NCBI GenBank assembly: GCA_016987375.1
Contig: PJRA01000401.1
Location: 1,849,928-1,875,653, forward strand
Length of the DNA stretch: 25,726 nucleotides
Direction: 5' to 3'
Source: Brachionus koreanus
Lineage: Eukaryota > Rotifera > Eurotatoria > Ploima > Brachionidae
The notes beneath the pieces are model-generated. The model had not been told where the DNA came from and did no database searches. It was given only the letters and a program-made list of their open reading frames with translations. Shown piece after piece: positions 8,819-19,780 of the stretch; the stretch's first letter is position 1; each line of letters starts with the position of its first letter. The translations under genes and the position numbers were made by a program.

Positions 8819-9902
8819 ATGGGTAGAATAAGAATAGTAGATAACATGAAAAGTTATGCCACCTCTGACCCACCAGGTGTCATATTCATCATTTGCATTT
8901 TGGCTTTCATTCTAATCTTAAGCTCGTTCGTGCTGTTCGTAAATAAAGATAAAGTACGCAATCCGGACGAGCTTGATTGGAATGCATTCGAACGAAAACT
9001 AGCTGACCTGGACTATTGTTTCAAGCTAGCTGACTCTGAAGTAACTAAAAAAGAGGAAATATTTCTAATAGACAAATCAATGTTAGAAAAAATTTTAATG
9101 ATAAAAATATTTATTTTAAATTTTGATTTAAACTAGAAAAAGCTATTCTTATCCAGTTGAATTGAGTGCAAACTTGGAACAAAATAAGACCGACTTGGAT
9201 AGACTTGTTCTATTTTATGGAAAAATAGATGGTCTACTTATAGGCTTAAACAAAGGTTGGTCATATTTTTTTTAAACAACTATTTAAAAATTTGTTTTGT
9301 TAAAATAGAAAAATTTGATGTTAATTTGGAAATAAGTGAAAAAAAAATTTTAAGTTATGAATGCACACAAATCATTCTCGACAACAAGCCATGTTACAAA
9401 TATCTTATTAAAGGCTGTTTGACTTTTAGCGGCTTTTCAAAGCTATTTCAGAAAACAAAATCTCCTAATTTATGTGAAAAAAGCAGTACAGATTTGAGTG
9501 AAATAACTCCGGACAAAACAAGTCTATTTACTGCATATAAAGCTACTCCAGAGCTAAATGACCAATATTGGTGTCCAAGCACTTATGGAAATAAAGCCAA
9601 GATAAACTATAATTCAGACGACAGTTTGATTCCTTTTTTAGACTTGGTAAAATTTATCATATTTTTTTTGAAAAAATCACAAGTAAAAAATTTTATTCTA
9701 ATTTCAGACAGACAAAGTACTAATTAGATCCAATTTGAAAAAATGTATATATGCTTTGTTAATTTGGTTAGTTTGTATTTTTGTTTCAATTTTGTTTAAA
9801 AAACCAAGAAAAAACATTTACTCGGTAAATTTTCTAATAAAAATTAAGTTTAGTTTACAAATCACATATTTTTTTGATAATATTAAATTTGAAGAAAAAT
9901 AA
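8819..9902 (+). CDS. Unrecognised two-pass membrane protein (4 exons)
   Basis: Proposed exons 8819-9081, 9137-9255, 9309-9646 and 9708-9902 give 304 residues. All introns are GT..AG (55, 53 and 61 bp) with matching phases, although the first donor (GTTAGA) is weak. The start may be the ATG at 8819 or the in-frame ATG at 8846. A short N-terminus with TSDPPG is followed by a strong transmembrane helix (residues about 21-41), a loop of about 210 residues with six cysteines (in DYCFK, YECTQ, KPCYKY, KGCLTF, NLCEK and YWCPST), and a second helix (about 253-270, CIYALLIWLVCIFVSILF) followed by a basic tail (KKPRKN). Even cysteine number and flanking helices suggest a disulfide-bonded extracellular loop with both ends inside, the layout of potassium-channel beta subunits and several orphan families. 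I see no diagnostic motif for any of them. The last exon's final 30 codons are low-complexity and could instead be 3' intron or UTR. Confidence 0.68.
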
Positions 9903-9979
9903 GCTGTCACATCATACTATCTGATATTTCTTATGTGAATTTATAAGTAAAGAAAAATATCTAAATTAATTTTTTTTCA

Positions 9980-9985
9980 AATAAA
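9980..9985 (+). terminator. Candidate polyadenylation signal of the two-pass membrane protein gene
   Basis: An AATAAA hexamer lies 78 bp after the predicted stop at 9900-9902. It supports 3' end formation here but is a common word in this DNA. Confidence 0.35.
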
Positions 9986-11061
9986 CAAGTTTTACCCAAC
10001 CTAATTCCAAGTGAGTTAAAAGTTTTTTCCCATTGAGTCAAATTTAACCATTTCATCTTTTAATAATTTATTTTTCGGATAAGCAAATTTGAATTATATT
10101 TTACAGCATTTCTGAAAGCGTCTGTTTTTCAACAAATATTTTTAATAATCTTGGTTTGACTTTAAAAAACATTTAAATTTTTACCTTTTTTTATAAAAAA
10201 CATAACTAACTAATATTTAATATGTCCTGCTTTTTTCAGTTTACATATTTCACACATTTATCTTTACCCATAGAAATTCAGATATCAAAATAAGATTTTT
10301 TAATTTTTTTCCTAATATTAGTTAATATCAACTAATGTTAGCTAATGTAAGCTGCTATAAGAAAGGGCTAAAAAAGCGATGGCAACTGATATCAAATAAT
10401 ATCAGACTTGTTTTTAAGTCACAGTTTTAAGTCTAAGTTATGACTTGACCTAAGACTTAAAAACAAGTCTGGATAATATCAGATGATATGATGTGACAAG
10501 TTGATTTCTGGCCCTGAACTAATTATAGAATTATTTCGTAAGGTTTAAAATAACGAACTTAAAACGAGGAATAAAAAAATGTTAGATAAAACTTAGATAG
10601 TTAATATTAATTCCTTCGAGAAAAATAAAAAAAAAGATTTTCTATTTTTTTTATATAAAAATACCAAATCTATTAAATTAGAATTATTAGTTTGGTATTT
10701 ACAAGTTCTTATCAAACTCGGAAAAGTTCTTCATTTTTTTTTGATAATTTAAAATAACAAAACTGTATTTTGTTTATTTGGAAGTCTTATTAATAGATAA
10801 GGAAAGAGAAATCTTACTTTTTTAATTAATTGCTAAAAAACTTGTTTTTTTATTAATTTCATGCAAACAAATCCACTTTTCAACGAATTTATATAATTAT
10901 GTGATCTATTGACAAACAAAAGTTGTCTTTAGTAAACTAAACTCATTGAATACAATAATAATTAAATTTTTTTTTTAACTTTAATCTAATTTAAGGAAAA
11001 TTTATAATTAAATTAGAGCTTGGACCAATTTAATTCGAAAAGTTTAGTATTTTCAATTTTT
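9986..11061. other. AT-rich intergenic region
   Basis: No coding signal on either strand. The only structured part is the fold-back element at 10363-10520, listed separately. It separates two convergent genes (plus-strand membrane protein and minus-strand PTB-like protein), so it holds two 3' ends and no obvious promoter. Confidence 0.55.
10363..10520. mobile_element. Fold-back (hairpin) element, about 158 bp
   Basis: The whole segment can fold on itself. The inner arms are perfect: agacttgtttttaagtc at 10404-10420 and its reverse complement at 10454-10470. Flanking them, aataatatcag on the left pairs with a related word in inverse order on the right. The outer ends, agggctaaaa near 10364 and ttctggccct near 10506-10515, are imperfect inverted copies. 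Within the loop, ttttaagtct and agacttaaaa form a second nested pair. This is typical of a short fold-back MITE; no target duplication could be fixed. Confidence 0.65.
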
Positions 11062-11067
11062 TTTATT
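11062..11067 (-). terminator. Candidate polyadenylation signal of the PTB-like gene
   Basis: TTTATT on the plus strand reads AATAAA on the minus strand, 44 bp beyond the stop codon of the gene at 11111-13480. Further copies lie closer, in an A/T run at 11076-11090. Confidence 0.4.
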
Positions 11068-11110
11068 GATTATGATAATAAATAAATATAAAAAAAAAAT
11101 TTACATTTTA

Positions 11111-13480
11111 TCAATTGTCTTCATTTTTATCAAAAAAATTAACATAACAAAAATTTTCATGAAAGTCAACACGTTTTTTCATGCTTGACGGTGATTGTGC
11201 TACACCAGAAAAGTTGTAATTATTCAATGTTGAGGTGCTTTTAGTCATTGATTGATTTACATAGGATGTCAAATCATAGCCCGATGCAGAATTAGTCAAA
11301 TAACTGTTGGATTTTTTCAATATGCTTTTGACTCTTTCAGGTTTTTGCATAATTATCTCTGGAACAATAAAAGGCGACGTACTGCGTAGTATTTTCTCTT
11401 CTTCTGGATCCATGGGCCACACCATATTGGCAAAAGTTCTTTTTTTTAAAGGAGCCACAGTTGCCACAGGCAGAGTCGTCAAGTTTGTCTTGTTTTTTAG
11501 AAATTCGTCACCATTCTTATCTCTAGCTGCGTTTAACTTTTCATCCATGCTTTTGCTCTTGTTCTCAAAATTTTCTGAACATGACAATAAATTCACAATT
11601 TGTGTTAATTTATTATTAATTAAATTTATATCATTATTTAAATTATTTAAGGAATCGTTTTTAGAAAAATAATTTCCAGAATAAAAATTATTCAATGAAT
11701 CAGCGGGGTTAACATTTAAGGTCAAAGATGCATGTTCTGTTTTTAAAGACATGTAATTCATAGCCGCAGAAGGCCTATTTAAACTAATATTTGTTTTATT
11801 AATTGAGCTTTCATTATTAACTGTTTTAACAGGTGGTGGCAAACGATTGCCTATTCGTAAACTGGTCGTATTTGAAATTTTGTTAGAAGCTAAATTTTTA
11901 TTAGCCTGATCAAATGAGTCAAATTCAATATTTTTATTCAAATTGGTCAAATTATTGAAAGAGTTTATGATATCTTTAACTTTGGCACTTGAATTATTAA
12001 GCTCTTTATTATCTCTCATACAATTACTTCTAGGCAAAGATGTATTTCTTACAAGATTAGCTAACTGAGGCTTTGTTTTAACGTCTTCATTTAGCATGTT
12101 TACATATGCACTCTGATTTGAAGAAAAATCATAGTTAAGAGTATCCAAATCGTTCATGGTTTCTGTGTTGTTATTGTTATTGTCGTTGTTGTTCATAGAA
12201 AAGTCTTCAATGAGAGTGTTTGTGTTGAAGGTGTCGTCATAGTCATTGCGAGTTGTATCGTCTTCTTTTCTCTTTTCGATTACAGTTTCAACTTGGCGAT
12301 TTGATTCTGTTTCATCATTTTCGCTACTTTCTGATATGTTACTCTCAAAATTATTCGATTCGTTTACCAACTTTATTCGAATATTTTTGCCATTGTCAAC
12401 ACTATTTTCGCTTGTTGACACAGGGTTTATGTTAGAGGGCCTTACTGTAAGCTTGGTCTCCTTAGGCTTGTAATCGTATTCACCTGTTTTATAATCATTT
12501 GCTAGAAAACCTTGATTGGAGACCAATGGCGCGTTCTCAGCTCGCAAGTCATTTACAGACGATTGCCTGGATACATTATTCGAGTTGGACGAACGAGCGA
12601 AATAACTAGACTGAAAGTTGTGTAATGATGAGCTAGATGTATTAAAATTTTGGTAAAGTTTGTCTATAGAATGATTGCGAGAGGGCTTAGAATCAATAGC
12701 TTGATGTGATCTATTGCGTAATCGATTCAGAGAAACAGTGTCATAAGAGGCATCGTTTAGGTTAACAAAGCTGGCGTTTTTGGGAAATTTTACAATACTG
12801 TCTATAGATTGACGGCTTGTCGACTTAACAACATTAGAGTAGAACTGACTGAGCTCAGCCGGTTTAGCATTTCTTTTGTCACTGGTTTTTATTGAATTTA
12901 GCACAATATTGTTAAGTTCTGAATTTGTTTTTAGATTTTTATTAATTAGCTCCTCTCTTTTGTTATAGTCGACTAAAACCGAGTCCAATAGTTGTATGCT
13001 TTGCAAAAGACGAGTTGGACCATCTTTGAATTTCAAAATTGTAAGCAGAAATGATTTTTTATATGCTTTGTTCATTGCATAGGCGAATCGAAACGACTCG
13101 TAATTGGACGGATTAGACTTTCGCCACACATTGTTCGATTGGGTCGAGCCCGACACCTTGGACACTAGGACACAAGTGTCCTTGTGTCGTTTGTCAACAT
13201 AGATTTCTTTTAAATGACGAAAATTGAAAAATATATGGTTCCATGTGTTGGCATCTGGTTTGTTGCGCGAGCTAACCGAGTTTTCTTTTTGTATCAGAAT
13301 TCCATTGTGGGTTATGTTTACTTGTGCTTTGTTTCTGAAGTAGAATTTTAATGGTGAGTCGGCGGACGCGTACAGCCACTCCATCATGGACTGCATTAGC
13401 GAATGATCGCTTGAATAAACCTCTTTTTGATAGAGCAAGTAAACACTGTAGCCTGTGTCGGTCAAGTTTTGATCGTTCAT
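11111..13480 (-). CDS. PTB-like domain protein with long Asn/Ser-rich region and RVxF motif
   Basis: Intronless frame of 789 residues; the first true ATG is at 13480. Residues about 10-180 resemble a phosphotyrosine-binding (PTB/PID) fold: a beta strand and helix (YSVYLLYQ, then SLMQSMMEWLYAS), KFYFRNKAQVNITHNGILIQ like the family's 'v-x-l-x-V-x-x-x-G-I-x-v', the strands IFFNFRHLKEIYVD and TCVLVSK, FRFAYAMNKA where the family has 'FaYI', and a closing helix (RLLQSIQLLDSVLVDYNK). PTB proteins are cytoplasmic adaptors that bind peptide tails. Residues about 185-700 are disordered, rich in Asn, Ser and Thr, with an Asn/Asp run (coded near 12165-12200). The C-terminus has RVKSILKKSNS and KKRVDF (residues 768-773), a match to the RVxF docking motif for protein phosphatase 1. 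There is no signal peptide or membrane segment. The domain call rests on pattern resemblance, since overall similarity to known PTB proteins is weak. The long open frame with balanced codons makes it a real gene. Confidence 0.85.
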   Translation of the reverse strand: MNDQNLTDTGYSVYLLYQKEVYSSDHSLMQSMMEWLYASADSPLKFYFRNKAQVNITHNGILIQKENSVSSRNKPDANTWNHIFFNFRHLKEIYVDKRHKDTCVLVSKVSGSTQSNNVWRKSNPSNYESFRFAYAMNKAYKKSFLLTILKFKDGPTRLLQSIQLLDSVLVDYNKREELINKNLKTNSELNNIVLNSIKTSDKRNAKPAELSQFYSNVVKSTSRQSIDSIVKFPKNASFVNLNDASYDTVSLNRLRNRSHQAIDSKPSRNHSIDKLYQNFNTSSSSLHNFQSSYFARSSNSNNVSRQSSVNDLRAENAPLVSNQGFLANDYKTGEYDYKPKETKLTVRPSNINPVSTSENSVDNGKNIRIKLVNESNNFESNISESSENDETESNRQVETVIEKRKEDDTTRNDYDDTFNTNTLIEDFSMNNNDNNNNNTETMNDLDTLNYDFSSNQSAYVNMLNEDVKTKPQLANLVRNTSLPRSNCMRDNKELNNSSAKVKDIINSFNNLTNLNKNIEFDSFDQANKNLASNKISNTTSLRIGNRLPPPVKTVNNESSINKTNISLNRPSAAMNYMSLKTEHASLTLNVNPADSLNNFYSGNYFSKNDSLNNLNNDINLINNKLTQIVNLLSCSENFENKSKSMDEKLNAARDKNGDEFLKNKTNLTTLPVATVAPLKKRTFANMVWPMDPEEEKILRSTSPFIVPEIIMQKPERVKSILKKSNSYLTNSASGYDLTSYVNQSMTKSTSTLNNYNFSGVAQSPSSMKKRVDFHENFCYVNFFDKNEDN

Positions 13481-16400
13481 ATTTAAAAAAATTGCCAAAT
13501 AGTTGTCTATTTCAAATTTTATAAGTCATAAACTAATTCAGGGACTTAAGGTAGACAATGTTTATTTTTCGTCGAGGCGTCAAAAAATTCTAATTAGTTA
13601 AAATCTCAGTCAATAATGCAATTGCGTGTAATTGTATGGATTGGCCGGAGAGAAAAAGAGCTTAGCTATCGAGGCAAAGTTAGCTAGATGACTACGATCC
13701 GGCTACGCTTGAGTGCTTTCTATTTTCTTCTGAAGCTTTAATATAGTAAAGAGATAATAACTAAACAGAAGCGAAATATTATTGTTCGAAAATAATCGAC
13801 AAAATAGTATGTATTTATAATTGTTGATGTGGTTTGTGGGTATCAGGTAATATAAATGAGTAGGTACGCAACAACAACAAAAAAAAAAGAGAAAAAGAAA
13901 AAATTTCAAGCTTGAACAAAATCTTTAAAATTAAAAATTAACATTATTTATTTGGCCGGCTGGTTTAGTCTAGAATAGTTGATTTCAGTCAAAAAAAAAA
14001 TGTAATCAAATTTAACATCAAATCGGCAATATTTATGTGATGGCTTAATCAAGGTAAACAAAGAATGTAAATAATTTTTGTTTAATTAAAATTAGAGTTT
14101 TTGATTAGATACTAGATAACTACATCATATGCATCTTTTTACGTCTTTTTTTAACAAATCAAATTTTGGATTTTTAAATAGCTGATTGTTTAAGGTAAAA
14201 TGAATAGAAAGATTTTATCATTAAAATTAGTTCAAATTTAAAAATTGGAAAAAATTCATGTATTTGATTTGGCACTAAAAATAGATCCCTAAATTAAAGT
14301 GATTTTTTTAGGCTACAAAATAGTTATTAGCGTGTTTCCTGCCAAAAGAAGAGAACTGCTTTTATTTTAGTTAATATTTTTTTATTGGAATTTTTCTAAA
14401 AAAAATTTCTCATCAAGTAATCGAACATCTTGCAAAAAATGGATATTTGTAGTTTCTAAAAGAAGAGAAAAAAAGCAGTAAAATTTTTTAATTTGACGAC
14501 ACTTTTTTATCAAAAGTCTGGAAATATTAATTTTTTTTTAACTAATGTATAATTTATTCAAGTGTGAACAAGCGTTGGGTTAGTTAACCAAGATAAATAA
14601 ATATATATATAAAAATAAAGCATAATTATCAATTTTTGAGTGTTGGATGCATTCAAAAAGAGTGATCAACCAGTTCAAAAACAGACTGGATAATAAATTT
14701 AAAAAAAGAAGGAAACGTCTACTATAACAGTACAACGTTAGACTTTTTGCTCAGAGTCAATTTAGTTAAACCAATATTATTAAAGTTGAAATAAATCACT
14801 TTTAATGATGGCAAATAAAAACTTGCTCTACAGTTGACCTGTCGTAGTTTAGTGTCATTGTATTAGTGTGACAAAGCTATAGTCTATATAGAACTATTTA
14901 ATGATCAATAAACAATGTTATCTGTCCACTCAGACTAATATAATTGCACTGAATAAATTTAAATTTTTTTTTCAATTTTCAAACAAACAAGCAAATATCT
15001 GAAAACTTAACAAATAAAATAAACTCTTTAAATAATTAATAGAATTTAAAATATATGATTCAAATTGTACTGTATTGTCTCAAAACGCTTTATTTTAAAT
15101 TTAAACCAAAATTGACTTTTGCATCATATCAATTATTTTCAAATAAATCATGCTCAAGTTTAAATAAAATTTATTTTTTTTTGAATACAAGAAGTGGGGA
15201 CTTCGTCTCCCCTCCTTATAATTCACACCTCAACTTGAAAAGTTATTTTCTTTAAGTAAAATAGATTTTAACTAAATCGAATATTAAAAGATTAATCACA
15301 ATTAAAATTTGACTTGTGAAATTTTTTTTGGAATCTTAATTTCATAAGAAAAAGACTAAGCTAGTATCAAAAAAAAATTATAAATGAATAAATTTTCTAT
15401 TTTATATTAAAACTGTCTTTTTTTAGAAACTTAGTTCCTTATTTGAATATTTTTTGGATACGATCTATCTAATAACCATAAAACTCAAAAGATTTTTTAA
15501 TTAGTCACTTTGCTTCATTCTATTTCAGGAAGAGTCATTTTTTATACCTTTTTAATATCTATGAGATTATTAAGATTTTTTAGCAGATAGATTTGACTTT
15601 TTGTAAATATTTATGTCGCCTAATCAAAAGATCCTTTTTTTAGTTCAAAAAAATTATTTTTTTATGGATCATTTTCTATTTAATTAATTTTGTAATCATT
15701 TTTATACATTTATTACCCTATCTATGCGGAGCATCTTTTAATTCAAATGTTTTTAAATTGTAAAGCCTCATTCTATTTTGGTTCATCAGTATTTTTTAAA
15801 AGATTTTGATCTAAAGAATAGACAGATTAATTGATGATGCTATTAAATTTAACTGTGTATAAAAATTTTTATTTTTAAATAATAAAAATTCAAAATAATC
15901 GATTGTTGACAACTAATTAAATAGTTCTTTATTTCTAAAACTTAATTATTTTATAAAGCAAGACAATAAAAATACTCATCATCATGTAAAATTATTCGTA
16001 TTTTATAAATATATCTAAATATATAAATAATCAAATTTTTGTTTTGTTTTCGTTGTAATAGTCTTTCTTTAAATCAATCTATCCAAAAAAACAATTAATC
16101 GTTTTAATAATAAACTTATTTACAATAATCGAAATAAAAATTTAGTTTTATTTATGTTATATTGCTTTTAATTCTTCAACAATTAAAATATTTTGATTAT
16201 CTTATAATTTTAAAATTCCAAATTTTATAACATTTTTCGGGAGTTAAATTTTGCGCTATTTAACTTATTTTTTAAATTAAAATATACAATCTATTAATTT
16301 TTTTGAATTGATATCTAATGACTTGCCGCCTATTTTGAATAAATTTAAAAACTATTAATCAAATAAGACTGTTGCTTTATTTATTTAATTAATTAACAGA

Positions 16401-17129
16401 AAAAAACAAACCACTCCTAGCCCCATAAACAAATCTTTTAACATGGCGAAGATTTTTTCTCCAGTACAGTCATTGTAAAAAAAAAGTATTTTATAAATAT
16501 AGTTGTGATTAATTTTCGAATTGTTAAATGCTAGATTTTATATTGAAGCAGCTTGCAAAATTTATGCAATAAAACTAGATATCCTATTGATAAAGCTATG
16601 ATCGCCATTATATGACCTAAAATTAGGCTTTTTTTTTAATTTTAAACTTTGATTCACTTAATTAAATAAAGTGATGAATTGCATCACAATTATTTCAATT
16701 TTAAAAATAATATTAATATATATTTTTTTAATTTTTTACGAAACACTACTAAGTTTAAGTAATTATAAATGAACTGATCGAGATGTTAAGAATACGATGA
16801 TAACACATCCAAACTTAACCATTTAGATAAAATGAACCTCTTTTCAAATTAATGGATAAAGCGAATGAATGAAGGATCATATTAACTAAAATAACGCTGC
16901 TAAATTGTTTCTTAAAGTCTTACCTTTTAAAAGAGTAGTGGATTACAATAACATGTGGTTTAATTCATAAGTTATAAGCATTTAAAGACGATAAAATTTT
17001 TTGAGATGGTTAATTTTCAAGACTAAGCTGCCAAAAAGTTAATTTAGATATTAGGCTAGGTCAAAAATTTTGCGTTTTTTTAAACTTTTTTTAATCTATC
17101 AAAAAAAAAAGAGCAATATTTTGCCAATC
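13481..17129. other. Long AT-rich non-coding region
   Basis: About 3.6 kb without a supportable gene. The part nearest the PTB-like gene (13500-13710) is richer in GC and contains attggcc at 13640-13646 (a CCAAT-type word on either strand), so it probably carries that gene's promoter and 5' UTR. Beyond it are homopolymers, an AT microsatellite near 14599 and CAA repeats near 13870. The open runs at 13703-13909 and 15055-15255 have low-complexity translations without motifs and are not called genes. Confidence 0.55.
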
Positions 17130-17480
17130 TTCAAAACAAAAATCATTATACTCCACGCTCATCTATTTTTACCATTGTTCTTCTAGCTGTATCTTGAAAT
17201 GAAGCATGCATTGGTTCCAATTCTTAAAATTAAGAATAAAGTTCTGCTTTTAAAGCTTAACCGTCTGGAACCAACTCAAAGTGTATTACCCCTTGAAAAT
17301 TGTGCCAAACATGCAACTTCACCTTTTTAATCAAAGCGTCCTCTTTGAAGAACAACCCGACAACGTCTGTTAGTCAATTTAAAAGGACGAGATATCTTGG
17401 ACATTGATGAGTAAAGGTCTGACCCTTTCTACCTCTGAATGCTTGTATCAATACTTTTAAATTTTTGAACTAATCTTGTA
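17130..17480 (-). pseudogene. Decayed mariner-type transposase fragment
   Basis: One minus-strand frame reads LHVWHNFQGVIHFELVPDG, then after a stop LKAELYS, then after two more stops ELEPMHASFQDTARRTMVK. This order matches the middle of mariner transposases: 'WWD-x-x-G-V-I-x-x-E-L-L-x-x-G-x-T-I-x-A-x-x-Y-x-x-Q-L' leading to the 'HDNARPH' block, here degraded to QDTARRT. The first catalytic Asp of the WWD block is replaced by Asn (WHN). At least three in-frame stops and eroded catalytic residues show it is long dead. It differs from the mariner at 1-693, whose motifs are another subtype. Confidence 0.72.
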
Positions 17481-18621
17481 CCCTTCTTTCTTTAAGCACT
17501 TTCCACGAGACACATTACACAAGTATTTCTGTTGCAATCAATTTTCATTTAAAATTTTTTAAAATTGAATAAAAAATGAGTTAAATATATAATTTTGAAA
17601 AACATCCAATTCTGTTTAATCAAATGACATAAGTTTTAAAATTACAGAGTACTAAAAATATCAAATCTTTTAAAAAACACAAAATTGAAATGACTCAACA
17701 TAATGTTGTATTATTTCTTAAAAAATCAAACTCGGATTCAAAAGTTGGATTTTTTGGTACAAACTTTGCTTTGCCTATGAGACTTGAATCAAAAAGTATA
17801 AAATTAATAATCAAAATTGAGATCACACTTGGTTTAATTTTTGAATTAATTTATTATAGTTATTTAAAAATAAAATAAAAAACAATAATATATATTTATT
17901 GTTAACACAATGGAAGATTTATTGGAATTATTCTTATTCATTTAAAACTTAAAATTTTACTGTATTTCTTAAGATATTGCAGCCTCATAAGCCGATACAC
18001 AACATTTTTATTTTTTTAAAAAAAATCTTAAGATTTAACGCTAGATTAAAACAAAAAATCAAAATTTAAATCTTTCAATTGCTCCAATTTAAGCTATTTA
18101 TAAGACTTCCAGGGTGTTACCAAGTAAAGAAATTAATAGGTATTAACTAGTCAGAAAACTAAAGCTTTGGCTTATTTAAGGAAAAACTTTGAAAAAAAAT
18201 CAGCCCTTAATTTTTAAATTTCTAAAAAAAATTTTAAAAAGCTCAAAATAAATTAATTCTAATTCAGAACTTATTGTTGAATAAATATGACAAATTGTTT
18301 CTTAATTAAAGAAAAGCAATTTATTTCAAAATTTAAAATATTCGTTATTACTTGGATTCATAAAATTTTAGTATATTTTCAATTAGATAGTTAATTAGGA
18401 AAAATAAAATATTTTGATCAAATTTTTTTTATTTGATTCTTAAAAATAATTTAGACTAAAAAATATACGCAATATGACAAAAAAGTTTCTTTTTTTTTTT
18501 AATTATTTTACGAAAATAAAAAATTGAGTCATATACGGGTGTCTAGGACTTTTTTAATTGAACCTAAATCCCAAACAATTAAATCTAATTGAGAATAAAA
18601 TAATTATGATAAATGAGATTT
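17481..18621. other. AT-rich intergenic region downstream of aldolase
   Basis: No gene recognised. A 62-codon open run at 17690-17878 starts with ATG but its translation is Lys/Ile/Leu-rich with no motif, so it is not called. The 3' UTR of aldolase (minus strand) must lie in the right-hand end of this region. Confidence 0.5.
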
Positions 18622-19755
18622 CTAATAGTTTCTGTTGGCCTCGAACAATGAAGCACCACCAGCAGCTCCAGTCGAACCTCCTGTATATTTACCTTGAGCA
18701 GCCAAACCATTTGCCTAAAAAATAATTATTTTATTTTTATAATCATTTTTCTTCAAAAAGTTTACCTGAGCTCTTTTCAAGAGTTCAGCTTGAGCAGCGG
18801 CAACATTTTCAGGTTTTCCTTTCCATGCAGCCAAAACACTAGCTTGTAAAGCTCTGCCAAAACTAAAAGTCAAAGCCCATGGTCTTTTGAGATCAGTTAT
18901 TTGATTCATGGTGCTCAAATTAATAGAAGCCTCTTCTTCTGATTGACCACCAGACAAGAAAGTAACGCCCGGCACAGCTGGTGGAACAGTACGGCTCAAA
19001 GCAGTAACAGTTGCTCTAGCATTCTGTAATGGTGTATATTTTTTGCTGCATTGAAAACCAGCTGTAACCATATTAGGTTTCAAAAGGGTTCCCTCTAAAT
19101 AAATGTGATGATCGCTCAAAGCCTTGTAAACAGCAGCCAAGACTTTTTCGGTGATGTACTGTGTTGTTTCCAAGTCATGATCTCCGTCTGGTAAAATTTC
19201 TGGTTCAACAATCGGTACAATGCCGTTTTGTTGGCAAATAGAGGCATATCTGGCCAAAACATTAGCATTCTCAATCATAGCCAGTTGAGATGGCAAATTT
19301 TTTCCGATTTTGAGCGCGCATCGCCATTTGGCAAAGTCAGCTCCATCTTTTTTGTATTGAGCACATCTAGCGTCCAAATCATCCAATCCTTGAGTGGTTG
19401 TCTCATCCTCAGTGCCGCTCAATTTAATTAGACCCTTGTCAACTTTGATACCAGGTATGATTCCTCTAGATTTCAAGACTTGAGGAAATGGAGTGCCATC
19501 ATCAGTTTTCTGGTAAAATGTCTCATCAAAAAGGATAACACCAGAGATATGGTTAGCCACGGCCGGATCAGCAGTGAACAAAACTTGTCTGTACAATCTA
19601 CGATTTTCGGCATTGTTTTCCAATCCGAGGGGTCCTAATTTTTTAGTCATACTACCAGTCGATTCATCAGCGGCCAAAATACCTTTGCCTGGCGCGACAA
19701 TTGCTTGCGCAATTCGTGCCAATTCAGCTTTTGTCTCTTCACTCAAGTACGGCAT
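18622..19755 (-). CDS. ALDO: Class I fructose-bisphosphate aldolase
   Basis: Catalyses reversible cleavage of fructose 1,6-bisphosphate to dihydroxyacetone phosphate and glyceraldehyde 3-phosphate in cytosolic glycolysis and gluconeogenesis. Coding exons on the minus strand are 19755-18766 and 18714-18622, separated by a 51 bp GT..AG intron (18765-18715), giving 360 residues against about 363 in vertebrates. It begins [20 protein letters not shown]. Visible active-site residues are Asp30 ([11 protein letters not shown]), Lys143 (DFAKWRC), Glu184 (VEPEIL) and the Schiff-base Lys226 ([10 protein letters not shown]). The phosphate-binding stretch [14 protein letters not shown] and the family's GRALQAS are intact. 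Exon 2 encodes [16 protein letters not shown] and so on, ending in the conserved C-terminal Tyr360 needed for full activity. Reading through the donor would give a false C-terminus (VNFLKKND...). All key residues are present, so it should be an active housekeeping enzyme. Confidence 0.97.
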
Positions 19756-19780
19756 TTGTATTGATACAATAGAGTTTTCT
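19756..19780 (-). promoter_or_regulatory. Splice acceptor 23 nt before the aldolase ATG
   Basis: Minus strand reads aatttattttag then aaaactctattgtatcaat and acaa before the ATG. A T-rich tract ending in TAG followed by a 23-nt leader (19778-19756) looks like a 3' splice site. It may end a 5' UTR intron, or accept a trans-spliced leader, which is known in rotifers and flatworms. No donor can be assigned on sequence alone. Confidence 0.45.

Noticed and set aside
11307..12473. Plus-strand open runs inside the PTB-like gene
   Set aside because: They are antisense shadows of the 789-residue frame and give Phe/Leu/Ser-rich translations without motifs.
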